NCBI RefSeq assembly: GCF_018459925.1
Contig: NZ_CP075371.1
Coordinates: forward strand, 2,976,001 to 3,040,000
DNA: 64,000 bases
Source of the DNA: Nocardioides aquaticus
GTDB lineage: Bacteria > Actinomycetota > Actinomycetes > Propionibacteriales > Nocardioidaceae
Direction: 5' to 3'
Shown: one piece after another, positions 8,195-16,794 of the stretch
Numbering within the stretch: position 1 is the stretch's first letter
Layout of the letters: each line of letters starts with the position of its first letter
Notes under the pieces: model-generated
Seen by the model: the letters and a program-made list of their open reading frames with translations, nothing else
What the model was told of the DNA's origin: nothing
Databases searched by the model: none
Program-made: the position numbers and the translations under genes

Positions 8195-8937
8195 CCACCG
8201 CCACCACCGACGCCGCCCGCAGCTTCCGCGGCGCCACCGCCGGCAACCGCTCGCCCGAGGAGCTGCGCGAGCTGGTGTCCCACTGGGGCGCCGAGCTCGA
8301 GCTGGCCCCGGCCGAGACGATCATCGAGTGGGCCGCGGCGACCTTCGGCGAGAAGTTCTGCGTGACCTCCTCGATGGCCGACGCGGTCCTGTCCCACCTG
8401 GTCTCCAGCGTGGTCCCGGGCATCGACGTGGTCTTCCTCGACACCGGCTACCACTTCGCCGAGACCATCGGCACCCGCGACGCCGTGGCCGCGACCCTGC
8501 CGGTCAACCTGCTCTCGATCACCCCGGTGCAGAGCGTGGCCGAGCAGGACGCCGCATGGGGCAAGGACCTCTACAAGACCGACCCCGACCAGTGCTGCGC
8601 CCTGCGCAAGGTCGTGCCGCTGGCCGAGGCCCTCGCGGGCTACGAGGCGTGGGCCACCGGCCTGCGCCGCGCCGAGACCAAGAACCGCGTCATCGCACCG
8701 GTCCTGGGCTGGGACGCCAAGAAGGGCAAGGTCAAGGTCTCCCCGCTCGCGCGGTGGAGCGACGAGCAGGTCGAGCAGTACGTCGTGGACAACAACGTGC
8801 TGGTCAACCCGCTGGTCTACGACGGCTACCCCTCGATCGGCTGTGCTCCCTGCACCCGCCGCGTGGCCCCGGGCGACGACCCGCGCAGCGGCCGCTGGGC
8901 CGGCACCTCCAAGACCGAGTGCGGGATCCACACGTGA
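8191..8937 (+). CDS. cysH: Phosphoadenylyl/adenylyl-sulfate reductase
   Basis: A 248-residue enzyme reducing activated sulfate to sulfite. Besides the C-terminal catalytic segment ECGIHT, it has the two Cys pairs typical of 4Fe-4S APS reductases, QCCALRK and GCAPCTRR. By family knowledge this points to APS rather than PAPS as substrate. An adenylyl-binding region around TSSMADAVLSH and a LDTGYHF segment are also recognisable. The ATG at 8191 overlaps the stop of the zinc-ribbon gene. No sulfate adenylyltransferase genes lie in this operon, so they must be elsewhere. Confidence 0.93.
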   Translation: MTTATTDAARSFRGATAGNRSPEELRELVSHWGAELELAPAETIIEWAAATFGEKFCVTSSMADAVLSHLVSSVVPGIDVVFLDTGYHFAETIGTRDAVAATLPVNLLSITPVQSVAEQDAAWGKDLYKTDPDQCCALRKVVPLAEALAGYEAWATGLRRAETKNRVIAPVLGWDAKKGKVKVSPLARWSDEQVEQYVVDNNVLVNPLVYDGYPSIGCAPCTRRVAPGDDPRSGRWAGTSKTECGIHT

Positions 8938-9007
8938 CCCCTGCTCCTGCTCGCACCCCTGCCCGCACCACCCGCACCACGAGCCGTCCTCCGAGGAGGT
9001 CCGCCTG

Positions 9008-9751
9008 ATGTCCGCTCCCGCGCTCGTCGCCCTCGCGCCCGGTGGGCGCGACCCCCAGGCCGTCGCCACCGTCACCGCGCTCGTCGCCGAGGTCCGCGCC
9101 CTGCGCCCGGACCTGCGGGTCGAGGTCGCCTTCCTCGAGCGGGCCCGACCCTCGTTCGACACCGTGGTCGACCGGCTGGCACGGGCCGGGCACGACGAGG
9201 TCGTCGTGGTGCCCCTGCTGCTGACCAACGAGGGGTCCGCGAGCGGCGACGTCGCCCGCGCCGTCCTCGCCGCCGGCGAGCGGCACCCGGGCCTGCGGAT
9301 CAGCGCCTCCGAGGTCCTCGGGGTCTCCCCCAGCTTCCTCGGGGTGCTCGACGAGCGGCTGCGCGACGCGCTGCGGGTGCACCGGGTGCGGGAGCTCGAC
9401 GCCCTCGTCCTGGCCGGTGAGGGCTCGGGCGACGCGCTGGCGAACCAGACCGTCGCGCGCCTGGCCCGGATGTGGGGCGCACGCCACCACCTGCCGGTCA
9501 CCGCGGCGTACGCCACCACCGCCCCGCCGGCCACCGGCGAGGCCGTGCGGGCCTTCCGCGGCCAGGGCCGCCGCCACATCGCCGTGGGCTCGCTCTTCCT
9601 CGCCCCCGGCGCGCTGACCTCCCGCGCCGCCGAGCTGGCCCTCGAGGCCGGCGCCGTCGCGATCTCCGAGCCGCTCGGCGCCCACCCCGAGGTCGCCCGC
9701 GGCGTGCTCGCGCGGTACGCCGTCGGCGCCGTCGAGCTCGTCCCCGTCTGA
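9008..9751 (+). CDS. Sirohydrochlorin chelatase-like (CbiX) protein
   Basis: A 247-residue two-half CbiX-type protein, expected to insert iron into sirohydrochlorin to make the siroheme for the sulfite reductase of the same operon. The fold is clear: LVALAPGGRDPQAV at the N-terminus, VVVVPLLLTNEG, then a second half with SLFLAPGALTSRA and PLGAHPEVARGVLARY. The usual metal-binding His of the LVAHGSRDP motif is replaced (Pro in LAPGGRDP), and the second His normally following the PLLL strand is also missing, so activity is doubtful. A good GAGGAGGT ribosome site fixes the ATG. Confidence 0.8.
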   Translation: MSAPALVALAPGGRDPQAVATVTALVAEVRALRPDLRVEVAFLERARPSFDTVVDRLARAGHDEVVVVPLLLTNEGSASGDVARAVLAAGERHPGLRISASEVLGVSPSFLGVLDERLRDALRVHRVRELDALVLAGEGSGDALANQTVARLARMWGARHHLPVTAAYATTAPPATGEAVRAFRGQGRRHIAVGSLFLAPGALTSRAAELALEAGAVAISEPLGAHPEVARGVLARYAVGAVELVPV

Positions 9752-9768
9752 GCCGCGCGCCGGCACGT

Positions 9769-9821
9769 CATGACAGCAGCGGATCGCTGCCACCTGGTGG
9801 CAGCGATCCGCTGCTGTCATG
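9769..9821. terminator. 53-bp perfect palindrome between convergent genes
   Basis: Bases 9769-9794 and 9796-9821 are exact 26-nt inverted copies around one central T (arm core GCAGCGGATCGCTGCCACC). It lies 17 nt past the CbiX-like stop and just before the stop of the convergent DUF3037 gene at 9825. Symmetric placement suggests a bidirectional terminator. No T-run follows on either side. Confidence 0.8.
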
Positions 9822-9824
9822 CGC

Positions 9825-10211
9825 TCACTCGCAGGTGCGTGCCACCAGGGCGGTGAGCGTGGCGGCCGGGTCGGTCGTCGTCCCGCCGTGCACCGGGCCC
9901 GGCTGCAGCACCGTGCTCCGCGGTGCCTTGAGGTAGCCGAACCGCTGCGTCAACGGCTGGGCCGCGACCGCGCCCGCGCGGGGGTCGCCGGCCGCGACGG
10001 CCTCCACGAACGCCATCGCCTCCAGCACCCGCTCCACGTCCAGGGCCGGCCAGAGCGCCTCGAGGCGCGCCGCGTCGATGCACCCCTCCGCGGCGAGGTG
10101 GTCGGCGCCCTGGCAGTAGAGCGCGACCCCGACGTTGACGAACTCCTCGCGGTCCGCGCGCGGGACGCAGCGCAGGACGACGTACTGGTAGGACAGCTCC
10201 GGGGCGCTCAC
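9825..10211 (-). CDS. DUF3037 family protein
   Basis: A 128-residue cytosolic protein. The opening YQYVVLRCVPRADREEFVNVG and the later FGYLKAPRSTVLQPGPVHGG are typical of DUF3037. The GTG at 10211 overlaps the stop of the HipA-like kinase gene (GTGA), so both are translated together. DUF3037 proteins frequently sit beside this HipA-like family; a shared, uncharacterised role is inferred. No catalytic motif is recognisable. Confidence 0.85.
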   Translation of the reverse strand: MSAPELSYQYVVLRCVPRADREEFVNVGVALYCQGADHLAAEGCIDAARLEALWPALDVERVLEAMAFVEAVAAGDPRAGAVAAQPLTQRFGYLKAPRSTVLQPGPVHGGTTTDPAATLTALVARTCE

Positions 10212-10981
10212 GCCTCGGCCCCCGGCAGCCACTGGCGCGTCTGCAGCCGGGCGCTGAGGAAGGCGGTGTACGCCTCGCGCAGCGCCGCGGGCGTCTCCGC
10301 CCCCGGTACGGGCTCGAGCCAGGCGTCGGGCACCTCGTCGAGCGCGTCGACGACGGCCTGCTCGTCGAGCAGCGGGGCCACCCGGGCCTCGGCCTCGCCG
10401 AGCCGGTCGGCCCAGGCGCCGAGCACGTGGTCGGAGGCGTCCCAGCGCTGGGCGGCGAAGCGGGCGGGGTCGGTCACGCCGCCGGCCCAGGCGTGGTGGA
10501 AGTAGAGCGAGGCGCCGTGGTCGATCACCCAGAGGTCGTCGTGCCAGACCAGCAGGTTGGGGTTGCGCCAGGACCGGTCGACGTTCGCGGTGAACGCGTC
10601 GAGCCACAGCACCACGGCGGGGTCGAGCGGGTCCCCGGGCGGGTCGCCGTCGTAGCCGAAGGCGCCGGGCAGGAAGTCGATCCCGAGGTTGAGCCCCACG
10701 CTGGCGGTGAGCAGGTCCTGGACCTCCTCGTCCGCCTCGTAGCGCGCGATCTCCCGGGTCAGGTCCAGCGCGACCAGGCGGGGCGTCCGCAGCCCGACCC
10801 GGCGGGCCAGCGCGCCGACGACGACCTCGGCGACCAGCACGCGTACGCCCTGGCCCGCGCCGCGGAACTTGCAGACGTAGGTGCCGAGGTCGGAGCCCTC
10901 GACGACGCCGGGCAGGCTGCCGCCCTCACGCAGCGGCGTGACGTAGCGGGTGACGCGGACCGTCTCGAGCGGTCGGCTCAC
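10208..10981 (-). CDS. HipA-like kinase family protein
   Basis: A 257-residue protein of the actinobacterial HipA-like kinase family. It has a nucleotide-binding opening (DLGTYVCKFRGAGQG), a region with LWLDAFTANVDRSWRNPNLL that resembles the HipA catalytic Asp and Asn, and an IDHGASLYFHHAW segment resembling the metal-binding Asp motif. There is no HipB antitoxin next to it; the partner is DUF3037 downstream. It is therefore probably not a classical persistence toxin. The GTG at 10981 overlaps the PPK2 stop, making a three-gene coupled unit. Confidence 0.8.
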   Translation of the reverse strand: MSRPLETVRVTRYVTPLREGGSLPGVVEGSDLGTYVCKFRGAGQGVRVLVAEVVVGALARRVGLRTPRLVALDLTREIARYEADEEVQDLLTASVGLNLGIDFLPGAFGYDGDPPGDPLDPAVVLWLDAFTANVDRSWRNPNLLVWHDDLWVIDHGASLYFHHAWAGGVTDPARFAAQRWDASDHVLGAWADRLGEAEARVAPLLDEQAVVDALDEVPDAWLEPVPGAETPAALREAYTAFLSARLQTRQWLPGAEA

Positions 10982-11865
10982 GCCGGCTCCGACTGCAGCC
11001 GCCCGCGCTGCTCCTCCACGTCGAAGTCCGCGGAGGGCCACTGCGGCGCCATCCGTTCCAGCTCACCGAGCAGCAGCCGGCCCACGGCGAGGTTGCGGAA
11101 CCACTTGCGGTCGGCCGGGACCACGTGCCACGGCGCGAGCTCGGTGCTGGTCCGCTCCAGGGCGATCTCGTACGCCCGCTGGTAGTCGTCCCACAGACCG
11201 CGGTCGTCGATGTCGCCGGGCGCGAACTTCCAGTGCTTCGTGGGGTCGTCGAGGCGGGCGAGCAGCCGCTCCCGCTGGGTGGCGCGGGAGACGTGCAGCA
11301 TCACCTTCAGCACGTGCACCCCCGAGGCGACCAGCTCCTGCTCGAAGTCGTTGATCGCGTCGTAGCGCCGCTCGAGCTCCTCCTGGTCGACCAGCGCCCG
11401 CACCCGGCCGATCAGGACGTCCTCGTAGTGGCTGCGGTCGAAGACCCCGATCTTCCCCGGCTCCGGCACGCCCTTGCGGATGCGCCACAGGAAGTCCTGC
11501 TCGAGCTCCTCGGGCGTCGGCGCCTTGAACGAGGTGATCCGGACCCCCTGGGGGTCCACCAGCCCGACCGTGTTGCGCACGACGCCGCCCTTGCCGGAGG
11601 TGTCCATGCCCTGCAGGACCAGCAGCACCGACCGCTCCCCCGCCCCCGAGACGCCCTCGGCGAAGAGCCGCTCCTGCAGGTCGCCGAGCGGGTCGCCCAG
11701 CTCGCCCAGCAGCCGCTTGCCCTCCGCCTTGTCACCGTCGAAGCCCGGGGTCGTGTCGGTCGGCCAGGCGGTGAGGTCGACCGGGCCCGGGGGCACGCGC
11801 AGCGCGGCCGCGAGGTCGGAGGCGGTGGTCGTACTGTGGGTGCTCACCGGGCCATCATGGCCCAT
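10978..11865 (-). CDS. ppk2: PPK2-family polyphosphate:nucleotide phosphotransferase
   Basis: A 295-residue polyphosphate kinase 2-type enzyme that moves phosphate between polyphosphate and nucleotides. Walker A-like GMDTSGKGG, the lid segment VFDRSHYEDVLIGR and WKFAPGDIDDRGLWDDY are characteristic. Single-domain length fits class I or III PPK2. I chose ATG 11865, 10 nt after the upstream stop; GTG 11847 (VSTHSTT) is equally possible and neither has a strong ribosome site. The gene lies between a purine-type phosphoribosyltransferase and the HipA-like kinase. Confidence 0.88.
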   Translation of the reverse strand: MGHDGPVSTHSTTTASDLAAALRVPPGPVDLTAWPTDTTPGFDGDKAEGKRLLGELGDPLGDLQERLFAEGVSGAGERSVLLVLQGMDTSGKGGVVRNTVGLVDPQGVRITSFKAPTPEELEQDFLWRIRKGVPEPGKIGVFDRSHYEDVLIGRVRALVDQEELERRYDAINDFEQELVASGVHVLKVMLHVSRATQRERLLARLDDPTKHWKFAPGDIDDRGLWDDYQRAYEIALERTSTELAPWHVVPADRKWFRNLAVGRLLLGELERMAPQWPSADFDVEEQRGRLQSEPA

Positions 11866-11875
11866 CGGCGCGGAC

Positions 11876-12361
11876 TCAGGCGGGCACGGAGCCGGTGACC
11901 ACGGCCTCGACCGAGGACCACGGGAAGTCGATCCACCGGTCGGTACGGCGCCAGGAGTAGTCCGGACGCACCACCGACCCCGGCTTGTCGTAGAGCACCG
12001 CCACCCTGACCTCGGCGGCGTGGGGCGCACACAGGTCCCGGACCGCCGCGAGCGTACGGCCGGTGTCGGCCACGTCGTCGGCGACCAGCACCCGACGGCC
12101 GGCCAGGTCGGCCGGTGACGGCCCGGGGCCCAGCACCACCGGCTCGTCCAGGCGCGCGTCGACCCCGGTGTAGAACTCGACGTTCAGCATGGCGCAGGCC
12201 TTGACCCCGAGCGCGTACCCGAGCCCCATCCCGAGCGCGAGGCCGCCGCGGGCCACGCTCAGCACCAGGTCCGGTCGGTACCCGTCCGCCGACACCTGGC
12301 CGGCCAACTCCGGCACACACCGGCCGAAGGTCTCCCACGTCAGCACCTCGCGCTCGTCCAC
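11876..12361 (-). CDS. Purine-type phosphoribosyltransferase
   Basis: A 161-residue type I phosphoribosyltransferase. The PRPP loop VLVADDVADTGRT is intact, and LVLSVARGGLALG forms the substrate-binding floor. This short form resembles xanthine-guanine or hypoxanthine salvage enzymes of actinobacteria; the base used cannot be decided by eye. Its stop is close to the PPK2 start, suggesting one nucleotide-metabolism operon running to DUF3037. Confidence 0.85.
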   Translation of the reverse strand: MDEREVLTWETFGRCVPELAGQVSADGYRPDLVLSVARGGLALGMGLGYALGVKACAMLNVEFYTGVDARLDEPVVLGPGPSPADLAGRRVLVADDVADTGRTLAAVRDLCAPHAAEVRVAVLYDKPGSVVRPDYSWRRTDRWIDFPWSSVEAVVTGSVPA

Positions 12362-12373
12362 GTCGACGATCGT

Positions 12374-12415
12374 GCCCCGCCACTGTGTCGTCCGTGTTTC
12401 GTGACGCGGCGGGGC
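12374..12415. terminator. GCCCCGCC hairpin downstream of recX
   Basis: GCCCCGCC at 12374-12381 pairs with GGCGGGGC at 12408-12415 across a 26-nt loop. It starts 10 nt past the recX stop and probably ends the recA-recX transcript. No U-tract is seen. Confidence 0.5.
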
Positions 12416-12424
12416 GGCCGTGCC

Positions 12425-13181
12425 CTACAGGTCGTCCGGCGCCTCGGGGAAGGCGTCCTCGTCGGCGTCGAGCTCCTCGCGGACCACCGACCAGGCCACG
12501 CCGGCGCCGTAGCCCTTGCGGGCCAGCATCCCGACCAGCCGACGGGTGGCGGTGGTCTGGTCGACGCGGGTCAGCGTGCGCATCTTCTTGCGCACGAGCT
12601 GCCGCGCGGCGTCCCGCTCCTGGTCGGGGTCGACCTCGTCGAGCGCCTCGCGGGCGACCTCGTCGTCCACGCCCTTGCGGCGCAGCTCCTGGGCCAGGGC
12701 GCGGCGGGCCAGGCCCTTGCCGGACTGGCGCTGCTGGACCCAGGTGGCGGCGAAGGCGGCGTCGTCGACCAGGCCGACGTCGGTGAACCGGTCGAGCACC
12801 CGGGTGGCGACGTCGTCCTCGACGCCCTTGGCGGCCAGCTTGTCGGCCAGCTCGCGGCGGCTACGGGCCCGACCGACCAGCTGGTCGAGCAGGATGGTGC
12901 GCGCGGTCTGCTCGGGGTCGGCGTCCGGCTCCGGCGGACGCTCGGCCGACGGGCCGCGGCCCGTCGAGCCCGACCTGCCGCCCGACGTGCTGCCCCGGCG
13001 ACCGCCCTGCCGACCGCCCTGGCGGCTGCCCGACCTGGTGCCCGACCGTCCCGGTCGCGTGGGGCGGTCGGCCCGCTCCGGCTTGGGCACGGCCCGGCCC
13101 CGGGTCCAGGCGGCGACGCCGTCGGCGACGTCGCCGCGCCACGGGTCCGGAGCAACGGGGTCCGGACCAGCAGGATCCGAC

Positions 13182-13192
<11 letters not shown>
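12425..13192 (-). CDS. recX: RecX regulatory protein with Arg/Gly-rich extension
   Basis: A 255-residue RecX, a modulator that caps or disassembles RecA filaments. The three-helix repeats are in the C-terminal 160 residues ([48 protein letters not shown]). The first 95 residues are a disordered tail rich in Gly, Arg, Ser and Pro that most RecX proteins lack; it is positively charged and could bind DNA. The start overlaps the recA stop by 11 nt, so it depends on recA transcription. Confidence 0.93.
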
Positions 13193-14234
<1,042 letters not shown>

Positions 14235-14310
14235 GGTCAGTCTCCGTCCTCAGCGGGCCGGTCAGGCCCGTGGTCAGTGCGTGTGTGGGGTTCGTGAAGT
14301 GCTGTCGACG

Positions 14311-14333
14311 ACGTTAGGGCGACCCGCCGACAA
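14311..14333 (-). promoter_or_regulatory. PafBC/RecA-NDp-type DNA-damage promoter of recA
   Basis: On the minus strand TTGTCGGCG, an 8-nt spacer (GGTCGCCC) and TAACGT match the LexA-independent mycobacterial promoter pattern TTGTCRGTG-N8-TANNNT with one difference in the upstream half. It lies 77-99 nt before the recA start, a normal promoter position. Confidence 0.65.
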
Positions 14334-14401
14334 CGGTCCTGACCTCGCGCCGGGCCTGGGGACGACGGGGCTCGTACCCCCGCCTGTGCACACAACCTAG
14401 C

Positions 14402-14417
14402 CCGAACACCTGTTCGA
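14402..14417. promoter_or_regulatory. LexA (SOS) box upstream of recA
   Basis: CCGAACACCTGTTCGA matches the actinobacterial/Gram-positive SOS box TCGAAC-N4-GTTCGA at 11 of 12 specified bases. It lies 168 nt before the recA start and just beyond the stop of the neighbouring small membrane-protein gene, so it most likely controls recA. Confidence 0.72.
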
Positions 14418-14429
14418 CGCACGGAGGCG

Positions 14430-14903
14430 CTACCGCGTGTCCCCCGCGTGTCGCCGACGGCGCAGCACGGCCAGCACCACGGCCACCACGACGAGGGCGG
14501 CGAGCACCAGCCAGCCGGTGGTGTAGTCGCGGTCCAGCAGGGTCGGGTTGTCCTCGCGGGCCCCGAAGCGACCCAGCACCGGCACCGCCAGCAGCGTCAC
14601 CGAGCCGAGCACCACGAAGCCGCCGGCGAGGGGTCCGGAGACCGTCCACGGCAGCACGCGCTGCGCCGCGGCGCCCAGCGCCAGCTCGAGCCCACCGATC
14701 ACGACGTCGTGCAGCAGCAGCGCCGCCACGGTCCACACGGCCACGTCGAGCACCTGGGAGAGCTCCTGGCGCGAGAGCAGCAGCCACGCGCCGTACAGGC
14801 CCACCAGGACGCCGAGGCCGCCCACGACCAGCCGCCCGGCACCCACACCGCCGGCACCCACGCCGCCGGCACCCCCGCCGGCCGCGCCGCTCCCGCCGGT
14901 CAC
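14430..14903 (-). CDS. Four-TM membrane protein, unknown function
   Basis: A 157-residue membrane protein with about four hydrophobic helices and a short basic C-terminus (RRRRHAGDTR). The N-terminus is a Gly/Ala/Val repeat encoded by an in-frame 15-bp tandem repeat near 14835-14885. The GTG at 14903 overlaps the stop of the molybdenum oxidoreductase gene (GTGA), and it is the last gene of a five-gene coupled cluster. I recognise no family; a role supporting its membrane-bound neighbour is plausible only from context. Confidence 0.75.
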   Translation of the reverse strand: MTGGSGAAGGGAGGVGAGGVGAGRLVVGGLGVLVGLYGAWLLLSRQELSQVLDVAVWTVAALLLHDVVIGGLELALGAAAQRVLPWTVSGPLAGGFVVLGSVTLLAVPVLGRFGAREDNPTLLDRDYTTGWLVLAALVVVAVVLAVLRRRRHAGDTR

Positions 14904-16069
14904 GTCGACACCTCGAGCCGGGTGACCCACTTCGTCTGCAGCACCCCGGGCCGGTTCGGGGCGATCACCCGGCAGGGGAACCCGTGGTCGAGGGACAGCT
15001 CCTCGCCGTTGAGCCTCAGCGCCAGGAGCGTCCGGTCGTCCTCGACGAAACCGCCCTGCATCATCGTGGTGGAGAACGCGCCGAAGCGCTGCAGCGAGGT
15101 GACCACGACGTCGGGCCCGCCGGTCGCGTCGACGAGCGCCATCAGCTCGGAGACGCGGACGCCGGTCCAGGTCGCCGTCGCGCTCCACCCCTCGACGCAG
15201 GCGATCGGGAGCTCCTCGGTGTGCTGGGTCATCGCCTCGAGGTCGGCGCGGTCCAGGGTGAGCGAGGTGGCCCCGTTGACGAGCTCCAGGGCGTACGCGC
15301 CGGGAGCCACCGCCGCGGTCGTGACGCCGGCGGCCTCGGCCGAGCGGTTGATCGGGATCCCCTGCGGACCGTCGCCGGTGCGCACCGCCAGGACGGAGAC
15401 CTGGCGCAGCCAGGCGACGCTCCCCCCGGCCGTGGCCAGCACCGCGACTCCGGCCGCGGCCCAGGTGGTGCGCAGCAGGCCCCGGCGGCTCAGCGCGCCC
15501 TCGCGCGTGGCCGAGGGCCGGTCGTGGGTGGTGTCCTCGACGTCACCGAGCAGGGCGTCGCGGATGACCGGCAGCTTGACGGCCACGTGCACCAGCAGCG
15601 CGCCGATCGCCACCCACGCCATCGCGTAGTGACTGGGGCGGAAGGAGAACGACCAGGGGTACCACTGGGCCGCGTTCATGATCCCGGAGACCAGCTGGAA
15701 CAGCGCCGCACCGACCAGCACCGCGATCGAGACGCGCTCGAGGCCGTGCAGGACCAGTCGGCGCAGGTCGCCGAGCGGCACGGCCTGGAACAGCCGGGGG
15801 AAGACCGTCCAGAGCTTGACCAGCAGCAGCGGGACCGCGGCGTACCCGCTGATCACGTGCAGGCCCTGGGTGACCCGGTAGCCCCAGGCAGGGCTCGTGG
15901 GGAACGGGACGGGGTGGTCGACGTTCTGGGCGTAGTGGCTGATCAGCCCGGTGACGAAGCAGGTGGTGAAGGCCACCGCCAGCCACACACCGATCCGCGC
16001 GGCCACGGCGGGGCTGCGCAGGCGGCTGGTGAAGCGCTCCTCGGTGGGGACCGGGAGCGTGCGGGTCAT
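14900..16069 (-). CDS. Membrane b561-like/molybdopterin oxidoreductase fusion
   Basis: A 389-residue fusion. The first about 185 residues form four membrane helices with His residues suited to b-type haem (ISHYAQNVDHP, QGLHVISGYA). Then SRRGLLRTTWAAAG resembles a twin-arginine signal, followed by a fifth helix and an exported sulfite-oxidase-type molybdopterin domain with the Mo-ligand segment IACVEGWSATATWTGV and HGFPCRVIAPNRPG. Similar actinobacterial polytopic Mo proteins with an internal Tat motif are known. The substrate is unknown. ATG 16069 overlaps the methyltransferase stop. Confidence 0.85.
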   Translation of the reverse strand: MTRTLPVPTEERFTSRLRSPAVAARIGVWLAVAFTTCFVTGLISHYAQNVDHPVPFPTSPAWGYRVTQGLHVISGYAAVPLLLVKLWTVFPRLFQAVPLGDLRRLVLHGLERVSIAVLVGAALFQLVSGIMNAAQWYPWSFSFRPSHYAMAWVAIGALLVHVAVKLPVIRDALLGDVEDTTHDRPSATREGALSRRGLLRTTWAAAGVAVLATAGGSVAWLRQVSVLAVRTGDGPQGIPINRSAEAAGVTTAAVAPGAYALELVNGATSLTLDRADLEAMTQHTEELPIACVEGWSATATWTGVRVSELMALVDATGGPDVVVTSLQRFGAFSTTMMQGGFVEDDRTLLALRLNGEELSLDHGFPCRVIAPNRPGVLQTKWVTRLEVST

Positions 16070-16794
16070 CTCTGCTCTTCCAGCACGACCGACCAGCGGT
16101 CCTCGCCGTGGCGGTGCGTCGAGGCGACGCCGAACCCGACCGCGGCCGCGATGTCGCCGACGTCGTCGACACCGACGACCGACCAGCGGAAGGGCCGGCT
16201 GCGGGTGCCGGCGCACTCGAGGGCGGCCCAGTGGGTGGTGAACGGGACACCGGGCGGGGCCACCTCGACGACCACCCGGCCGGTCGGGTCGAGCAGCTGG
16301 CGGACCCGCTTCAGCAGCGCCTCGGGGTCCCCCCCGATCCCGACGTTGCCGTCGGCCAGGAGCGCGGAGCGCCAACGGCCCTCGCCGGGCAGCCGGTCGA
16401 AGACGTCACGACGCAGGGCGGCGACGCCGCGCTGACGGGTCTGCCCGACGGCCTCGTGGACCACGTCGATGCCGAGCACGACGTGGCCGTTCTCGGCCAG
16501 CGCCGCGCTGAGGCGCCCCGGGCCGCACCCGATGTCGAGGGTCGAGCCCACGCACTGAGCGATCAGCGACTGGTCGAGCGAGTCGGCCTCCCGGGTCCAG
16601 TCGGCCATCGGGAGGTGCTGGGGCTCGGGTCCGAGCCCGACCACGTGGCAGGGCTCGCCGCGCAGGGCGTGGGAGAAGACGGTGGTGAAGGACGCCTGGC
16701 CGTCGTCGTCGAGGGCCTCCAGCACACCGGCGGGCGGCTCCAGCGGGGAGAACGGGTCCTCGGCGGGCTCGACTGACAGCTGCTCCTCGCTCAT
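16066..16794 (-). CDS. Class I SAM-dependent methyltransferase
   Basis: A 242-residue methyltransferase. The SAM-binding motif I is LDIGCGPGRLSAAL, followed by an acidic strand end (VLGIDVV), and a later VVVEVAPPG strand. About 70 residues precede the Rossmann core. The target is unknown. It overlaps the DUF2064 gene upstream and the Mo oxidoreductase gene downstream by 4 nt each, so it works within this cluster. It may modify the product of the adjacent glycosyltransferase-like genes; that is inference. Confidence 0.85.
   Translation of the reverse strand: MSEEQLSVEPAEDPFSPLEPPAGVLEALDDDGQASFTTVFSHALRGEPCHVVGLGPEPQHLPMADWTREADSLDQSLIAQCVGSTLDIGCGPGRLSAALAENGHVVLGIDVVHEAVGQTRQRGVAALRRDVFDRLPGEGRWRSALLADGNVGIGGDPEALLKRVRQLLDPTGRVVVEVAPPGVPFTTHWAALECAGTRSRPFRWSVVGVDDVGDIAAAVGFGVASTHRHGEDRWSVVLEEQR

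Noticed and set aside
10208..10981. A HipAB toxin-antitoxin module.
   Set aside because: No HipB-type DNA-binding gene is adjacent; the partner is DUF3037, as in the non-toxin HipA-like family.
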